A stretch of 64,000 nucleotides of DNA from Paracoccaceae bacterium (GCA_021648025.1 JAKITO010000015.1:1-64000), one strand, 5' to 3'; positions 26,774 to 36,809 are shown, counted from the first letter of the stretch. The notes: generated by a model not told the origin, from the sequence alone. Program-made: numbers and translations.

Positions 26774-26795
26774 TATTTCTGTAATAACAGAAATA
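26774..26795. promoter_or_regulatory. Palindromic operator of the GbsR-type regulator
   Basis: TATTTCTGT and ACAGAAATA are perfect 9-bp inverted arms around an AATA spacer. The site starts 12 bases upstream of the regulator's ATG (26761) and lies 33 bases from the end of the RND gene. A palindrome this close to the gene of a winged-helix dimer is a likely autorepression site. Confidence 0.65.
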
Positions 26796-26827
26796 GCAGA
26801 ACTCACAGGAATATCAACTGTGTCAGT

Positions 26828-29800
26828 TTAGCGCGCCAGTACGGGTCGGGTATACAATGCAGCAACAAGATAAACACCGGCCACCAACGCCAGCGCCCCA
26901 CCTGCAAACAACACCATCCCGGCCTGCATCGGCCCCATTCCGGCCAATTGCGGCACCTGTGCCAGCACCAATTCGGGCAGCGCCCCGGTTAGTGAAACCC
27001 ATCCCAGCGTCGCCCCCATCCAGCCCAGCAACGCCGCCCCGGTGAAACCTGTCAACCAGCGCATACCGCCGTGCGAGCCGCGCAAGGCCCGGCGCAACGC
27101 CGTCAGGGGCCGCGAGAAATCGCGCTGGACGGCGATCAGGGCTGGCACCACCAACAACACCAGGAACAGACCGAACCCAAGGCCATAAACCAAAGTGATC
27201 ACCGTCGGCTTGAGGAATTGCGCCTGTTGCGAGCGTTCGAACAACAGTGGCGTCAGCCCCAGAACCGTGGTCAATGTGGTCAAAACCACCGGGCGCAACC
27301 GGTCTGCGGCCCCGTCGATGATCGACGGAATAAGCCCGCGATCACGGGCGTATTCGTCGATTGTTGTCACCAATACGATCGAATCGTTGATGATGATCCC
27401 GGTCATGCCCAACAGGCCAACCACCGTAAACATGCTTAGCGGTACATCCCAGTAATTATGGCCCCATATCGTCCCCACCAGACCGAAAGGGATGATCGCC
27501 ATCACCACCAAAGGCCGGGTCCAACTGGCGAATACCCAGGCCAGCACCAGATAAATCCCGGTCAGACACAGGATCAGCCCGGTCCGCGCATCACTCAGAA
27601 ACTTGTTCTCTTGCTCAGACAGGCCCGCAACCCGCCATTCCACCTGCCGCTCACTGGCGATCTTGGGCAGAATATCCTCTTCCAAAGCCCGCGCCACCTC
27701 CTCCGCCCGTGCCGGGTCGTCCTCGGACACATCGCCTGTAACACTGATCACCCGGATACCGTTCTCGCGCCGCACAGTTGAAAACCCGGTCCTCTGCTGA
27801 ACACTGACAATATCCGCCAGCGGCACATAAGCACCTTTTGGTGACCGCATATAAGTCCGCTCCAGAAAGTCCGCCGTCAGTTCATCCCGCGGCAATTCAA
27901 CCCTGATCTCTGCCGACCTTGGCCCCTCGGGGTATGTCGCCGCCTCAAGCCCGTTCAACCGCGCCCGCAAAGCTGATCCCAGAACATCAATGGTAAAGCC
28001 CAACGCCTGCCCCTGTGGCGTCAGATCCAAAATCAGCTCTTCCTTGTCATAGGCCAGATTGTCCTGCACTGCCGACACCTCAGGATAGCGCAACAAAGCA
28101 TTCTGCAAATCCTCTGACGCCGCCTTTAGCGTCGCCACCTCGGCCCCAAAGAACTCAACATCCAACGAGTCCCCCCCCGGGCCAGACCGCCAGCCCCGGA
28201 ACGATACGACCTCGGCCTGGGGATGCCGGTTCACCTTGTCCTTCAGGGCGGCCACAAAAGCAAAGCTGGAATAGGGGCGCAAATCCGCCTCCACCAGTTC
28301 GATTGAAATCCCGCCCAGCAGGTCCTTGTCCTTGGTATCGGCACCCGCCAACCCATAACCGGCATTACCGCCAATCTCAGCCATCACATAAACCAACGGG
28401 TTCAACCCGTGTTCCGCTTCGTATTGTGCGCCCAATTCTTCTGTCGCGCGCTGCATCTCTCGCATCATTTCCAGGGTTTCGGCGCGGGTCGCACCTTCGG
28501 CCATGGAAAAGTTGCCGGTCACTGACCCACGTTCAGGCGCATTGAAAAACCGCCATTTCACATCGCCCTGAATAAACAGCGCCACTTGCGAGGCCAATAT
28601 TACCGTCACCCCGGCCAGCACCACGTACCGGCCCTTGACCACCAGCACCATCAGCCTGCGGAACACGGTATCGCGAAACCAGCGAAAGCCGATATTCACT
28701 TTCCGGTTGGGCCAGTCATACCAATGTTCTTTCGCCGTATGGGCAACTGCGGTTGACATGTGGTGCGGCAGGATCAGGAAGCATTCGACCAGGGACGCCA
28801 GCAGGACGACAATTACCGTAAACGGAATATCCTTGATCAGGTCGCCAAACCGCCCGCCAATGGCAATCAGCCCAAAGAATGCAATCACCGTGGTCAGGGT
28901 TGCAGCAAACACCGGCATCGCCATGCGCCTTGCGGCATTTTCGGCCGCCTGAACCGGATGTTCCCCCAACCGGCGCACCCGGAAATCGGCGTGTTCACCG
29001 ACCACGATGGCATCGTCGACGACGATGCCAAGGGTGATGATCAGGCCAAACAGGCTGATCATGTTGATGGTAAGGCCGGCCACATACATCAGTGCAATCG
29101 CCGCAAACATCGCCGCCGGAATGCCCGCCGCCACCCAGAACGCAATCCGCGCATTCAGAAACAGGAACAACAGCATCACCACCAGGCCCAGGCCCATCAA
29201 CCCGTTATCCACCAGTAAATCCAACCGGCTGGAAATCGCCTCGGCCCGGGTGCGTATCAGTTCAATCGCAACACCTTTGGGCAGGGAAAGCTGCATCGCC
29301 TCGGCCATGTCTTCGACTTTATGCTGAATACGGATCGCATCGCCGCCATTGGCCCGGTCTATCCGAATGGAAATCGCCGGGTTGTCACCAACAAAATAGC
29401 TTCGGTTGCGGTCCACCCCTTCAACGCTGATCGTCGCGACATCGCCAATGCTCAAGGTCGACCCATCGGCGTTCGAGCGCAATACAATCCCGGCAATATC
29501 CTGTGGTTTGCGCTTTTGCGTGCCCGTGCGCACCCTTGCGTTGGCCCCGCCTACATCGCCCGCCGGGTCGGCGTTCACCTCGGCGGCAATTGCCCGGGCT
29601 ATCTCGGCCATCGAGATGTCATAGGCCACCAGACTGGCCGAGGGCACCTCGACCACAGTCTGAGGTGCCGCCACCCCGCGAATGGTGGTCCTTGTCACCC
29701 CGACACTGAACAATCGGGTGACAAATTCATCAGCGAACAGGCCCAACTGTTCCGGCCCAACCGGACCGGTAATCACCACATCGGTTACCCGGTCGCGCCA

Positions 29801-30220
29801 CTTGCCGCGCCTGACAACCACGTCATCGGCTTCGGCAGGCAAGGTGGTGATCGCATCCACCGCCACCTGAACGTCATCTGCGGCCCGCGCCATATCCCAA
29901 CCCGGCTCAAACTCCAGCCTGATACTTGCGCGCCCTTCGCGTGATGTGGAAGACGAGGCTTCGACCCCATCCACCCCCAACAACGCCGGTTCCAGAATCT
30001 GAACGATTGCCCCGTCCACATCTTCCGGCCCGGCCCCTTCCCAGTTGACCGAGACCCGGACATTATCGACGATCACATCAGGAAAAAACTGGGCCCGCAT
30101 ATTCGGCATTGCCGCCGCACCCAGCACCAGCAACACCACCAGCAACAAGTTCGCCGCCGTCCGGTGCCGGGTGAAATACGACAGTAGCCCACCGGCAGCT
30201 TTGGGAATATCACGCACCAT
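26828..30220 (-). CDS. RND efflux pump inner-membrane permease
   Basis: A 1130-residue proton-driven pump of the HAE-1/AcrB class that exports drugs or lipids together with an adaptor and an outer-membrane channel. It has an N-terminal helix, a large periplasmic pore domain, the helix-4 motif GIVVDDAIVVGEHAD (proton-relay aspartates), a second periplasmic loop and a matching second half with MTGIIINDSIVLV. An extra pair of C-terminal helices makes it longer than AcrB. It is nine bases downstream of its adaptor gene. No outer-membrane channel gene is nearby. Confidence 0.93.
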   Translation of the reverse strand: MVRDIPKAAGGLLSYFTRHRTAANLLLVVLLVLGAAAMPNMRAQFFPDVIVDNVRVSVNWEGAGPEDVDGAIVQILEPALLGVDGVEASSSTSREGRASIRLEFEPGWDMARAADDVQVAVDAITTLPAEADDVVVRRGKWRDRVTDVVITGPVGPEQLGLFADEFVTRLFSVGVTRTTIRGVAAPQTVVEVPSASLVAYDISMAEIARAIAAEVNADPAGDVGGANARVRTGTQKRKPQDIAGIVLRSNADGSTLSIGDVATISVEGVDRNRSYFVGDNPAISIRIDRANGGDAIRIQHKVEDMAEAMQLSLPKGVAIELIRTRAEAISSRLDLLVDNGLMGLGLVVMLLFLFLNARIAFWVAAGIPAAMFAAIALMYVAGLTINMISLFGLIITLGIVVDDAIVVGEHADFRVRRLGEHPVQAAENAARRMAMPVFAATLTTVIAFFGLIAIGGRFGDLIKDIPFTVIVVLLASLVECFLILPHHMSTAVAHTAKEHWYDWPNRKVNIGFRWFRDTVFRRLMVLVVKGRYVVLAGVTVILASQVALFIQGDVKWRFFNAPERGSVTGNFSMAEGATRAETLEMMREMQRATEELGAQYEAEHGLNPLVYVMAEIGGNAGYGLAGADTKDKDLLGGISIELVEADLRPYSSFAFVAALKDKVNRHPQAEVVSFRGWRSGPGGDSLDVEFFGAEVATLKAASEDLQNALLRYPEVSAVQDNLAYDKEELILDLTPQGQALGFTIDVLGSALRARLNGLEAATYPEGPRSAEIRVELPRDELTADFLERTYMRSPKGAYVPLADIVSVQQRTGFSTVRRENGIRVISVTGDVSEDDPARAEEVARALEEDILPKIASERQVEWRVAGLSEQENKFLSDARTGLILCLTGIYLVLAWVFASWTRPLVVMAIIPFGLVGTIWGHNYWDVPLSMFTVVGLLGMTGIIINDSIVLVTTIDEYARDRGLIPSIIDGAADRLRPVVLTTLTTVLGLTPLLFERSQQAQFLKPTVITLVYGLGFGLFLVLLVVPALIAVQRDFSRPLTALRRALRGSHGGMRWLTGFTGAALLGWMGATLGWVSLTGALPELVLAQVPQLAGMGPMQAGMVLFAGGALALVAGVYLVAALYTRPVLAR

Positions 30221-30229
30221 CCTTGTGCC

Positions 30230-31675
30230 CTAGCCCCCTATCCGCGCCTCAATCCGCTGGACCAGCTGCGCCGGGACCATCGCCTCGGTCAATTGCTCCA
30301 ACATATCGGCCTTGACCTCTTCCGGCATCCGTTTCGAGCTTTGGACAAACGCCACCAGCCTGGCCCGCCGCGCATCCGTCAATTCCAGCAACTCGGACGC
30401 TTCGTCAACTTCGCCCAAGGGCCGCACCCGAATGCCCACCCCCAGCAAAGGCGTGCGCCCCCCAACCACCCGGCGCCCTTCAAGCCCAGCACCGCGCACC
30501 AGCACGTCATCGCCCTGACGCCGCACCAGTTCAACCTTCAATGCCTCCAGTCGGTTTTCGTCGTCCAATACCAAAACAGTCGAGGCCGCATCCAACGCAG
30601 ACGCAGGCAGTCGTGCCACCCCGGTCACTTCTGGTTCTTCAACCGTAACCGTCACAAAATCCCCCGGTTTAAATCCGCGCACGCCCTCCAGTCGGGCAAA
30701 TATCACCCGCCCCGACTGGCCTGCTCCGGTTGCGGCCGAATCACGGCTGATCGACCCCGAAGCGGTCAAATCCGCTCCGGTTACACTCAGAATTGCCGTA
30801 ATAGGTGCCTGTACCAATGATCCGGACTCTCCCAGCAACCGCGCGTATTGCGCCGTAGACACCCGAAACGAGACCTCCAAAGCCGTGGGATCAATCAGGT
30901 TCGCCAGCTTCTCATTGGGCGACACCAATCGTCCCTCAACCAACGAGACCTCACTCAGCACCCCGCCAAACCCGGCCCTCACCGTCAATTCATCCAGATC
31001 CCGTCGTGCGGCTTCTAATGCAATTTCGGCCCGCGCCAACCGCGTCGCCGCAAGGTCCACCCGGCCCTCGGCACTCGCCATCGCCTGTCGCCGCGCCAAC
31101 ACCGCAGCCCGTGCGCCTGCCGCCGCCAGTTCCGCCGTCTCAACCGTTGCCGCCGTGCCGACGCCCCGCTCTCGCAAATCCAACTGCCGCTGATGCGCGC
31201 GCCCTCTCAAATCCGCCTGATCCCGCGCAGCTTCCAGCTCGTCTCCGGCCAAAACCAGCCCCCGCGCGCCATCGCGTGCCTCGGCGCGTGCGTCCAGTAC
31301 ATCGCTCTCGGCGCGCGCCAACGCCGCCTTGGCATCCGCCGGATCAATCTGCACCAGAACCTCGCCCGCGCGAACCACCCCGCCTTCTTCAAAACTGCGC
31401 GCAAGGGTAACAATCCGCCCGCCCGCAGGCGCGCGTATCTCCAAAGTCCGCCGACTTTGGATTTGCCCAAAAGCTTGCAACACCGGGGTAGTCGTCTGCA
31501 TCTTTGCGGTAATCGCATTGACCGCAAACACCCGTTCGCGCGCCACCGGGGCCGGGCGCTCATTGTTCATTCGCACCTGAACGGCACCACGAATGATCTG
31601 CCCGGCATAGACCAACAGCGCCAGCGTCAAAGACGCCAGCAACAGACCTATCAGACTATGGCGTAAAAACCGCAT
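30230..31675 (-). CDS. RND/HlyD-type periplasmic adaptor subunit
   Basis: A 481-residue membrane-fusion protein that bridges the RND pump and an outer-membrane channel. It begins with an N-terminal anchor (SLIGLLLASLTLALLVYAGQ). The lipoyl half-motif EIRAPAGGRIVTLARSFEEG is followed by an Ala- and Arg-rich helical hairpin (residues 120-230) and the second lipoyl half LTVRAGFGGVLSEVSL. Beta-barrel and membrane-proximal domains follow. It is the first gene of the two-gene pump operon; no repressor is adjacent. Confidence 0.9.
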   Translation of the reverse strand: MRFLRHSLIGLLLASLTLALLVYAGQIIRGAVQVRMNNERPAPVARERVFAVNAITAKMQTTTPVLQAFGQIQSRRTLEIRAPAGGRIVTLARSFEEGGVVRAGEVLVQIDPADAKAALARAESDVLDARAEARDGARGLVLAGDELEAARDQADLRGRAHQRQLDLRERGVGTAATVETAELAAAGARAAVLARRQAMASAEGRVDLAATRLARAEIALEAARRDLDELTVRAGFGGVLSEVSLVEGRLVSPNEKLANLIDPTALEVSFRVSTAQYARLLGESGSLVQAPITAILSVTGADLTASGSISRDSAATGAGQSGRVIFARLEGVRGFKPGDFVTVTVEEPEVTGVARLPASALDAASTVLVLDDENRLEALKVELVRRQGDDVLVRGAGLEGRRVVGGRTPLLGVGIRVRPLGEVDEASELLELTDARRARLVAFVQSSKRMPEEVKADMLEQLTEAMVPAQLVQRIEARIGG

Positions 31676-31787
31676 GCCTTGAGTCGCCCTATAGGCCCGC
31701 AGGCCATTCCATCATCAGTAGCAGAACCCATTATGCGCCAAAAACGCACAAAACGCCAAGCCACAAGGATGTAAACCCGCGATAATG

Positions 31788-32330
31788 TTATTTCCGCCGC
31801 AAATGTTCGTCCAATCGCGGCATTATCTCAACAAAGTTGCAGGGCTGATGACGATAATCCAGTTGCGCGCGCAAAATCCCATCCCACGCGTCCTTGCACG
31901 CACCCGGACTCCCGGGCAGCGCAAACAGATACGTCCCCCCCGCCACACCGCCCGTTGCCCGGCTTTGAACTGCACTGGTGCCGATCTTTTCCATTGAGAT
32001 CATGGTGAACACTGTCGCAAACGCCTCGATCTCTTTCTCATAGACATCCCGGTGCGCCTCGACCGTGACATCGCGGCCGGTCAGGCCTGTGCCGCCGGTT
32101 GAAATCACCACATCGACAGTCTTATCGGCGATCCATTGGCGCAGTCTCTGGGCAATCTGATCCCGTTCATCGCGCACAATCTCACGACCGGCCAGAACAT
32201 GCCCGTCGCCCAACAACCGATCCACCAGGGTTTGTCCTGATTTGTCATCCTCAGACTGGCGCGTGTCAGATACGGTCAGAACCGCAATCCGAACCGGGAC
32301 AAATTTCTGGGTTTCATCAACTCGTCTCAT
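31788..32330 (-). CDS. moaB: Molybdenum cofactor biosynthesis protein B
   Basis: MoaB belongs to the MogA/MoaB family that adenylates molybdopterin before metal insertion. The 180-residue protein shows RIAVLTVSDTRQSEDDKSG, VVISTGGTGLTGRDVTVEA and FALPGSPGACKDAWDGIL, all in the expected order. ATG 32330 follows GAGG and begins one base after the phosphoesterase stop, giving a coupled udg-phosphoesterase-moaB operon. It complements moaD and moaE at 17.5-18.4 kb for the molybdoenzyme SoeA. Confidence 0.92.
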   Translation of the reverse strand: MRRVDETQKFVPVRIAVLTVSDTRQSEDDKSGQTLVDRLLGDGHVLAGREIVRDERDQIAQRLRQWIADKTVDVVISTGGTGLTGRDVTVEAHRDVYEKEIEAFATVFTMISMEKIGTSAVQSRATGGVAGGTYLFALPGSPGACKDAWDGILRAQLDYRHQPCNFVEIMPRLDEHLRRK

Positions 32331-32331
32331 G

Positions 32332-32925
32332 TCAAACCTCAAACCAGTTGGCAAACGGCCCCAGATTTACCACTTTTGTCCGCCTGATCATGCCACTTTC
32401 CCCCCATGAATCATGAATATGCCCGCAGAATGCCAGCTTAGGCTGCACCCGCTCAATCGCCTCATAAATTGCCACCGACCCGACCGACAGTCCCGTTGAT
32501 GTCTGATCCGCCACCCCCTTTGGGGGCGAATGCAGCACCATTATATCGGCGGCTTCGCATCCGCTCAGCATTTCGGCGGCCTTCGCTTCGCTCAGGTCAC
32601 AAGACCACGCGCCAAACGGCGTTTCCGGCACGCCGTAGCCCAAGCCAAACAGGCAAACCCCATTAATTTCGATGCCGCGCCCATGCAGAACATGGCACCC
32701 TGCGGGTGCGGCCCCGGTCAACTCTGCCTCGCTTTCGGCATTGCCCGGAACCACTACCAAAGGCGCTTTGATCCCGCCAAGCAGCCCCATTGCCTCCGGC
32801 AACCCCTCACGCATGTTACAGAAATCACCTGCGCCGATCACCAGATCAGCCACCTTGGCCGCTTCGACAATTGCCTCAGCCCGCACCATCGAGTGATGCA
32901 AATCCGAAAACGCCAATATCTTCAT
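32332..32925 (-). CDS. Metallophosphoesterase
   Basis: A 197-residue calcineurin-like phosphoesterase with the dimetal motifs: SDLHHSM near the N terminus, GAGDFCN, VPGNAESE (a GN-x-E variant), VLHSPPKG and FCGHIHDSWG. Such small enzymes often act on nucleotides or phosphodiesters. ATG 32925 overlaps the uracil-DNA glycosylase stop by four bases. The longer frame to 33045 runs antisense-like through udg and is not used. The substrate is unknown. Confidence 0.87.
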   Translation of the reverse strand: MKILAFSDLHHSMVRAEAIVEAAKVADLVIGAGDFCNMREGLPEAMGLLGGIKAPLVVVPGNAESEAELTGAAPAGCHVLHGRGIEINGVCLFGLGYGVPETPFGAWSCDLSEAKAAEMLSGCEAADIMVLHSPPKGVADQTSTGLSVGSVAIYEAIERVQPKLAFCGHIHDSWGESGMIRRTKVVNLGPFANWFEV

Positions 32926-33683
32926 TTCAACCTCGCCTTCAGACTTAGCAAATCCGCCCAGGTCTCTCGCTTGGCCCCCGGGTGCCGCAATAAATACGCC
33001 GGATGAAACATCGGCAGTACAGGCAACCCCAACGCCTCGACCCATGTCCCGCGAATCCGGGTAATCCCCCGCCGTCCCAACACCGCATCACATGCAATAT
33101 TGCCCATCAACACAATAAAATCCGGGGCCGCCAACGCCACATGCCGCTCAAGAAACGGCATCATCATCGCCACATCTTCCTTACTCGGATCGCGATTCTG
33201 CGGCGGTCTCCAAGGCATCACATTGGTGATATAAACGGATCTCTCCCGACTAAGATCAATCGCCTCCAGCATCCGGTCCAGCAACTGCCCGGCGCGACCC
33301 ACAAACGGCCGCCCCTCCCGGTCTTCATCGCGCCCCGGCGCCTCGCCGATGATCATCACGCGCGCACCCGCAACCCCATCACAAAACACCAACTGCCGCG
33401 CGCCCTTCTTCAACTCGCACAGATCAAACGCCTCCAGCGCCTGCCTCAAAGCCGTCAAAGACCCGGCCCCCCTGGCCGCCGCCCCGGCAACGACAACAGG
33501 ATCATCCTCATCCTCAGCCACAGGTTTCACAGCAACCGCCTTCAAGGACGCAACCCGGTCCGGCAGCTCATAGCGATCTACCGGCGCATCGCCAATCGCC
33601 TCTGTCGCCCCCAATTCCACCTGCCACTCAAGCAAAGCCTGCGCAGTTTGGTATTGCGTATGATAGTCCTCAACCGATTCCAT
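32922..33683 (-). CDS. Uracil-DNA glycosylase, family 4-like
   Basis: Removes uracil from DNA after cytosine deamination. The 253-residue protein has an N-terminal helical part, then [15 protein letters not shown], the catalytic [19 protein letters not shown], the [15 protein letters not shown] segment and the late [10 protein letters not shown], as in bacterial family 4/5 enzymes, which carry an iron-sulfur cluster. Only part of the cluster cysteine set is clear here. The start at 33683 ([12 protein letters not shown]) follows a GGAGG-containing stretch; the frame is open to 33806. Confidence 0.87.
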   Translation of the reverse strand: MESVEDYHTQYQTAQALLEWQVELGATEAIGDAPVDRYELPDRVASLKAVAVKPVAEDEDDPVVVAGAAARGAGSLTALRQALEAFDLCELKKGARQLVFCDGVAGARVMIIGEAPGRDEDREGRPFVGRAGQLLDRMLEAIDLSRERSVYITNVMPWRPPQNRDPSKEDVAMMMPFLERHVALAAPDFIVLMGNIACDAVLGRRGITRIRGTWVEALGLPVLPMFHPAYLLRHPGAKRETWADLLSLKARLK

Positions 33684-33838
33684 GCCCAACCCTACCTGCC
33701 TCCAAATCAAACCAAAACACCCATTGTTCATCCCGGCCCTCAAATGCCCCCGCCAGAGCCCCAAAATCTCTTCTGGCGCAACTTGCCCAAACCAAACCAA
33801 ACCCATATAACCCTCCTAACCACACCGGAGCCTCGCCG

Positions 33839-34783
33839 ATGTCCTTCCCCCACCGCCACCTTCTTGGCATCGAGCACCTAAGCCCGGATGACATCACCAC
33901 CATTCTTGACCTCGCCGAAACCTATGTTGACCTGAACCGTCAGTCGGCCAAACACGCCGACGTCCTGTCCGGCCTTACCCAGATCAACATGTTCTTCGAA
34001 AATTCCACCCGCACCCAGGCCAGCTTTGAGATTGCCGGCAAACGCCTAGGTGCGGACGTCATGAACATGGCGATGCAGGCATCTTCCGTCAAAAAGGGTG
34101 AAACCCTGATCGACACGGCCCTGACCCTCAACGCCATGCACCCCGATCTGCTGGTGGTCCGTCACCCTCATTCGGGCGCGGTCGACCTGCTGGCGCAAAA
34201 GGTCAACTGCGCGGTGCTGAACGCCGGTGACGGCCAGCATGAACACCCGACCCAGGCCTTGCTCGATGCCCTTACCATCCGTCGTGCAAAAGGCCGCCTG
34301 CATCGGTTGAATGTCGCCATCTGCGGCGACATCGCCCATTCACGCGTTGCCCGTTCAAACATATTCCTGCTTGGCAAAATGGAAAACCGCATCCGCCTGA
34401 TTGGCCCACCCACCCTGATGCCCTCAGAAATCGACCAGTTTGGCGTCGAAGTGTTCGAAGACATGGGTGAAGGCCTGAAAGACGTCGATGTTGTGATGAT
34501 GCTGCGCCTGCAAAAAGAACGCATGGACGGTGGCTTTATCCCCTCGGAACGCGAATATTTCCACCGTTACGGCCTTGACGCCCGAAAACTCAAGCTGGCC
34601 AAACCCGACGCCATCGTCATGCACCCCGGCCCCATGAACCGGGGCGTGGAAATTGACGGCACATTGGCCGACGACATCCACCGCAGCGTCATTCAGGAAC
34701 AGGTGGAAATGGGCGTCGCCGTGCGCATGGCGGTGATGCAGTTGCTGGCGGCCAACCTCGCAACCCTGCGCGAGACCGCATGA
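33839..34783 (+). CDS. pyrB: Aspartate carbamoyltransferase catalytic subunit
   Basis: PyrB condenses carbamoyl phosphate with aspartate, the first committed step of pyrimidine synthesis. The 314-residue protein has the carbamoyl-phosphate motif [20 protein letters not shown], the [11 protein letters not shown] segment and [13 protein letters not shown] near the C terminus. No PyrI regulatory subunit is present. It opens a chain of overlapping genes that ends with an inactive dihydroorotase homologue, a known partner of PyrB in Pseudomonas-type enzymes. ATGA overlap with the next gene. Confidence 0.95.
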   Translation: MSFPHRHLLGIEHLSPDDITTILDLAETYVDLNRQSAKHADVLSGLTQINMFFENSTRTQASFEIAGKRLGADVMNMAMQASSVKKGETLIDTALTLNAMHPDLLVVRHPHSGAVDLLAQKVNCAVLNAGDGQHEHPTQALLDALTIRRAKGRLHRLNVAICGDIAHSRVARSNIFLLGKMENRIRLIGPPTLMPSEIDQFGVEVFEDMGEGLKDVDVVMMLRLQKERMDGGFIPSEREYFHRYGLDARKLKLAKPDAIVMHPGPMNRGVEIDGTLADDIHRSVIQEQVEMGVAVRMAVMQLLAANLATLRETA

Positions 34784-35352
34784 CCAACATTCCCGCCACC
34801 CGCCCCCGCGTCCCGGATGAATGGCGTGACATTCTGGCCCACGGCGAACGCATCCTGTGGCAGGGCGCATCCGATAACGACATTCCGTTCAAGAAAGCGA
34901 CCGGACCAGAAATTGTGGCTGGCATTGTCATGATGCTGGGTATTGCCGTCGTCATCCTGCTTGCCCTGCCCGAAGCCAACTCGATATTCGCCAATGCGTT
35001 CCTGTTGCTATTTGGCTTGGTAATGACGGGCGTTACCGCCTATGTGTCTTATGGCCATAGGATACTGGCCTCATACAGGCTGCGCCATTCCTTCTACACC
35101 TTGACCAACCAACGCGCCTATTCCGGCTGGCTGGCGTTAGGTCGCAGGCAGCTGAAATTCTGGGACATCTGTTCGCATACCATAGTCGAACTTGACCAAG
35201 GCAATCCCGGCTCGGTCCGTTTCTCCCAAATGCCTTATGACCTCAGATACATCAGAAACAGAAGCCGGACCAAAAAATTCGAATTTCTGAATATCCGCGA
35301 CGCCAGGGCGGTGTATGAACTGGCGTTGCAAGTGCGGCAGGACAAGGCATGA
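34780..35352 (+). CDS. Small membrane protein with bacterial-PH-like domain (paralogue 1)
   Basis: A 190-residue protein. The N-terminal cytoplasmic segment contains [12 protein letters not shown], two membrane helices (about residues 45-95) follow, and then a soluble beta-rich domain opening with [15 protein letters not shown]. This layout resembles the bacterial PH-like (YdbT/YdbS, DUF304) family of membrane proteins. It is clearly related to the gene at 36253, which has EKILWQGRPDG and WYTLTDHRAIIAS at matching positions. ATG 34780 overlaps the pyrB stop by four bases. Function unknown. Confidence 0.72.
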   Translation: MTNIPATRPRVPDEWRDILAHGERILWQGASDNDIPFKKATGPEIVAGIVMMLGIAVVILLALPEANSIFANAFLLLFGLVMTGVTAYVSYGHRILASYRLRHSFYTLTNQRAYSGWLALGRRQLKFWDICSHTIVELDQGNPGSVRFSQMPYDLRYIRNRSRTKKFEFLNIRDARAVYELALQVRQDKA

Positions 35353-35870
35353 GCGCCTTCCTCAGTGTTTCGGCCAATGAGCGCGGCGTGCTGCGCCTGT
35401 TCGCGCTTGACGACCAACTTTGTATGGAAATTGCCGACGCGGGCGCATTGGACCACCTGTACCTGGCGCTGGGCACAGAGCGCCTGCACGACCCCGACGT
35501 GCAGATCGTCCAACTGTGCACAATTGCTGACATGGGATTGCCTGCCTTCCTGCAAGACGCTTACGACATCGACCCCGCTGAACTTACCCCTCTTACCAAC
35601 ACTCTGAAGGCCTTAAGCGGCACCATTGCCCTGCTCCGTTCAGGCGCATTCAATTCACACGCCCTGCACCTTAGCCCAAGTGATCATGCCACCTTGATTG
35701 CCACATTCACCGAACCCCAAACCGTTTGGAGTGCCAAACCCATGACCCCCACCCCCCTTGCCCGGCCTTCGCCCCGGGCGGCGCGCACCCGGGCGCGCCA
35801 CATCGGTTTATCTTTATTTTCGGGGATGATGGCGCTGATCCTGCTGCTTGTTCTCTGGCTGGCAACATGA
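35349..35870 (+). CDS. Tail-anchored hypothetical protein
   Basis: A 173-residue protein whose first 125 residues look soluble, followed by a proline- and arginine-rich linker (TPLARPSPRAARTRAR) and a single C-terminal membrane helix (IGLSLFSGMMALILLLVLWL). No family recognised. It lies between PH-like membrane proteins with ATGA overlaps at both ends, so it is probably made in fixed ratio with them. Confidence 0.68.
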   Translation: MSAFLSVSANERGVLRLFALDDQLCMEIADAGALDHLYLALGTERLHDPDVQIVQLCTIADMGLPAFLQDAYDIDPAELTPLTNTLKALSGTIALLRSGAFNSHALHLSPSDHATLIATFTEPQTVWSAKPMTPTPLARPSPRAARTRARHIGLSLFSGMMALILLLVLWLAT

Positions 35871-36256
35871 CGCAATTCACCGCAGATCGCACCGCATATC
35901 TTCGCCACCACGCCTGGTTGGCGGTGGCGGGCATGGGTTGTGCCACGGCGCTGCTCTGGCTGATGGGCAACCCCGATTTCTGGACCGGCGCACCGGCCGG
36001 CCTGGTGGCAATTGTCCTGCGTGGCTGGTATCTCGCCTCGGAAGAACTTGGCGTAACATGGGAGGTAGGCGACACCACTCTTGTTGGCCCCGCCGAACGC
36101 AATATCCGCTTGACTGAAATTCAAACCCTGCGATCCATGGGTAGTTTTGTTCAGGTCATCACCCGTACGGGCGATAAACATCTGATCAAATATCAGGCCG
36201 ATCCGGACGACACCATCGCCCGGATCAAGGCGGCACAACACACGAGAGCATCATGA
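35867..36256 (+). CDS. Small membrane protein with PH-like tail
   Basis: A 129-residue protein with two membrane helices (residues 16-50) and a C-terminal beta-rich segment (ERNIRLTEIQTLRSMGSFVQ, then TRTGDKHLIKYQ) resembling the PH-like half of its neighbours. I chose ATG 35867, which overlaps the previous stop by four bases; an upstream extension to 35726 is antisense-like. Function unknown. Confidence 0.68.
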   Translation: MTQFTADRTAYLRHHAWLAVAGMGCATALLWLMGNPDFWTGAPAGLVAIVLRGWYLASEELGVTWEVGDTTLVGPAERNIRLTEIQTLRSMGSFVQVITRTGDKHLIKYQADPDDTIARIKAAQHTRAS

Positions 36257-36798
36257 GCATACCACAAGGCTGGGAAAGCATCCTCGATGCGAACGAGAAA
36301 ATCCTCTGGCAAGGCCGCCCAGACGGTGCCGTCACCCTGCGCCCACGCAACATCCTGATGCTGATCTTCGGGTTGTTCTTTGCCGGATTTGCCCTGTTCT
36401 GGATGGTCATGGCGTTTTCAGCAGGCGGCGGATTCTGGATGTTCGGCCTGATCCATTTCTCAGTCGGCGTTGGCATCGTCTTTTCCGCCGTGTTCTGGGG
36501 CGCTTTCAAACGGCAGCGCAGCTGGTACACATTGACTGACCATCGCGCTATCATCGCCTCCGACCTGCCGCTCATCGGCAAACGGCTGAAATCCTGGCCG
36601 ATCACGGCAGAATCGGTTCTGGAACTGGAACAAGGCCCCCCCGACACCGTCAACTTCGCGGAAAAGATCAAGCGTGGCAAAAACGGTTCTTACACGGTGT
36701 CGATTGGCTTTGAACGAATTGAAAGTGGCCAGGACGTCTATCGCCTGTTGCGCGATGTTCAGGCAAATGCAGGTGCTCGTTCACTGTTGGATGTCTGA
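36253..36798 (+). CDS. Small membrane protein with bacterial-PH-like domain (paralogue 2)
   Basis: A 181-residue paralogue of the protein at 34780: EKILWQGRPDG opens the N-terminal segment, two strongly hydrophobic segments follow (NILMLIFGLFFAGFALFWMV and a second near residue 75), and the soluble part starts with SWYTLTDHRAIIAS. ATGA overlap with the upstream gene. It ends the block of four coupled membrane proteins; the next gene starts 11 bases later. Confidence 0.73.
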   Translation: MSIPQGWESILDANEKILWQGRPDGAVTLRPRNILMLIFGLFFAGFALFWMVMAFSAGGGFWMFGLIHFSVGVGIVFSAVFWGAFKRQRSWYTLTDHRAIIASDLPLIGKRLKSWPITAESVLELEQGPPDTVNFAEKIKRGKNGSYTVSIGFERIESGQDVYRLLRDVQANAGARSLLDV

Positions 36799-36809
36799 AA
36801 GGAAGAAGA

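Noticed and set aside
33003-33881. Plus-strand open frame of 292 codons antisense to the uracil-DNA glycosylase.
   Set aside because: The product is His/Arg/Pro-rich, as expected for antisense of GC-rich coding DNA, and the glycosylase motifs on the other strand are clear.
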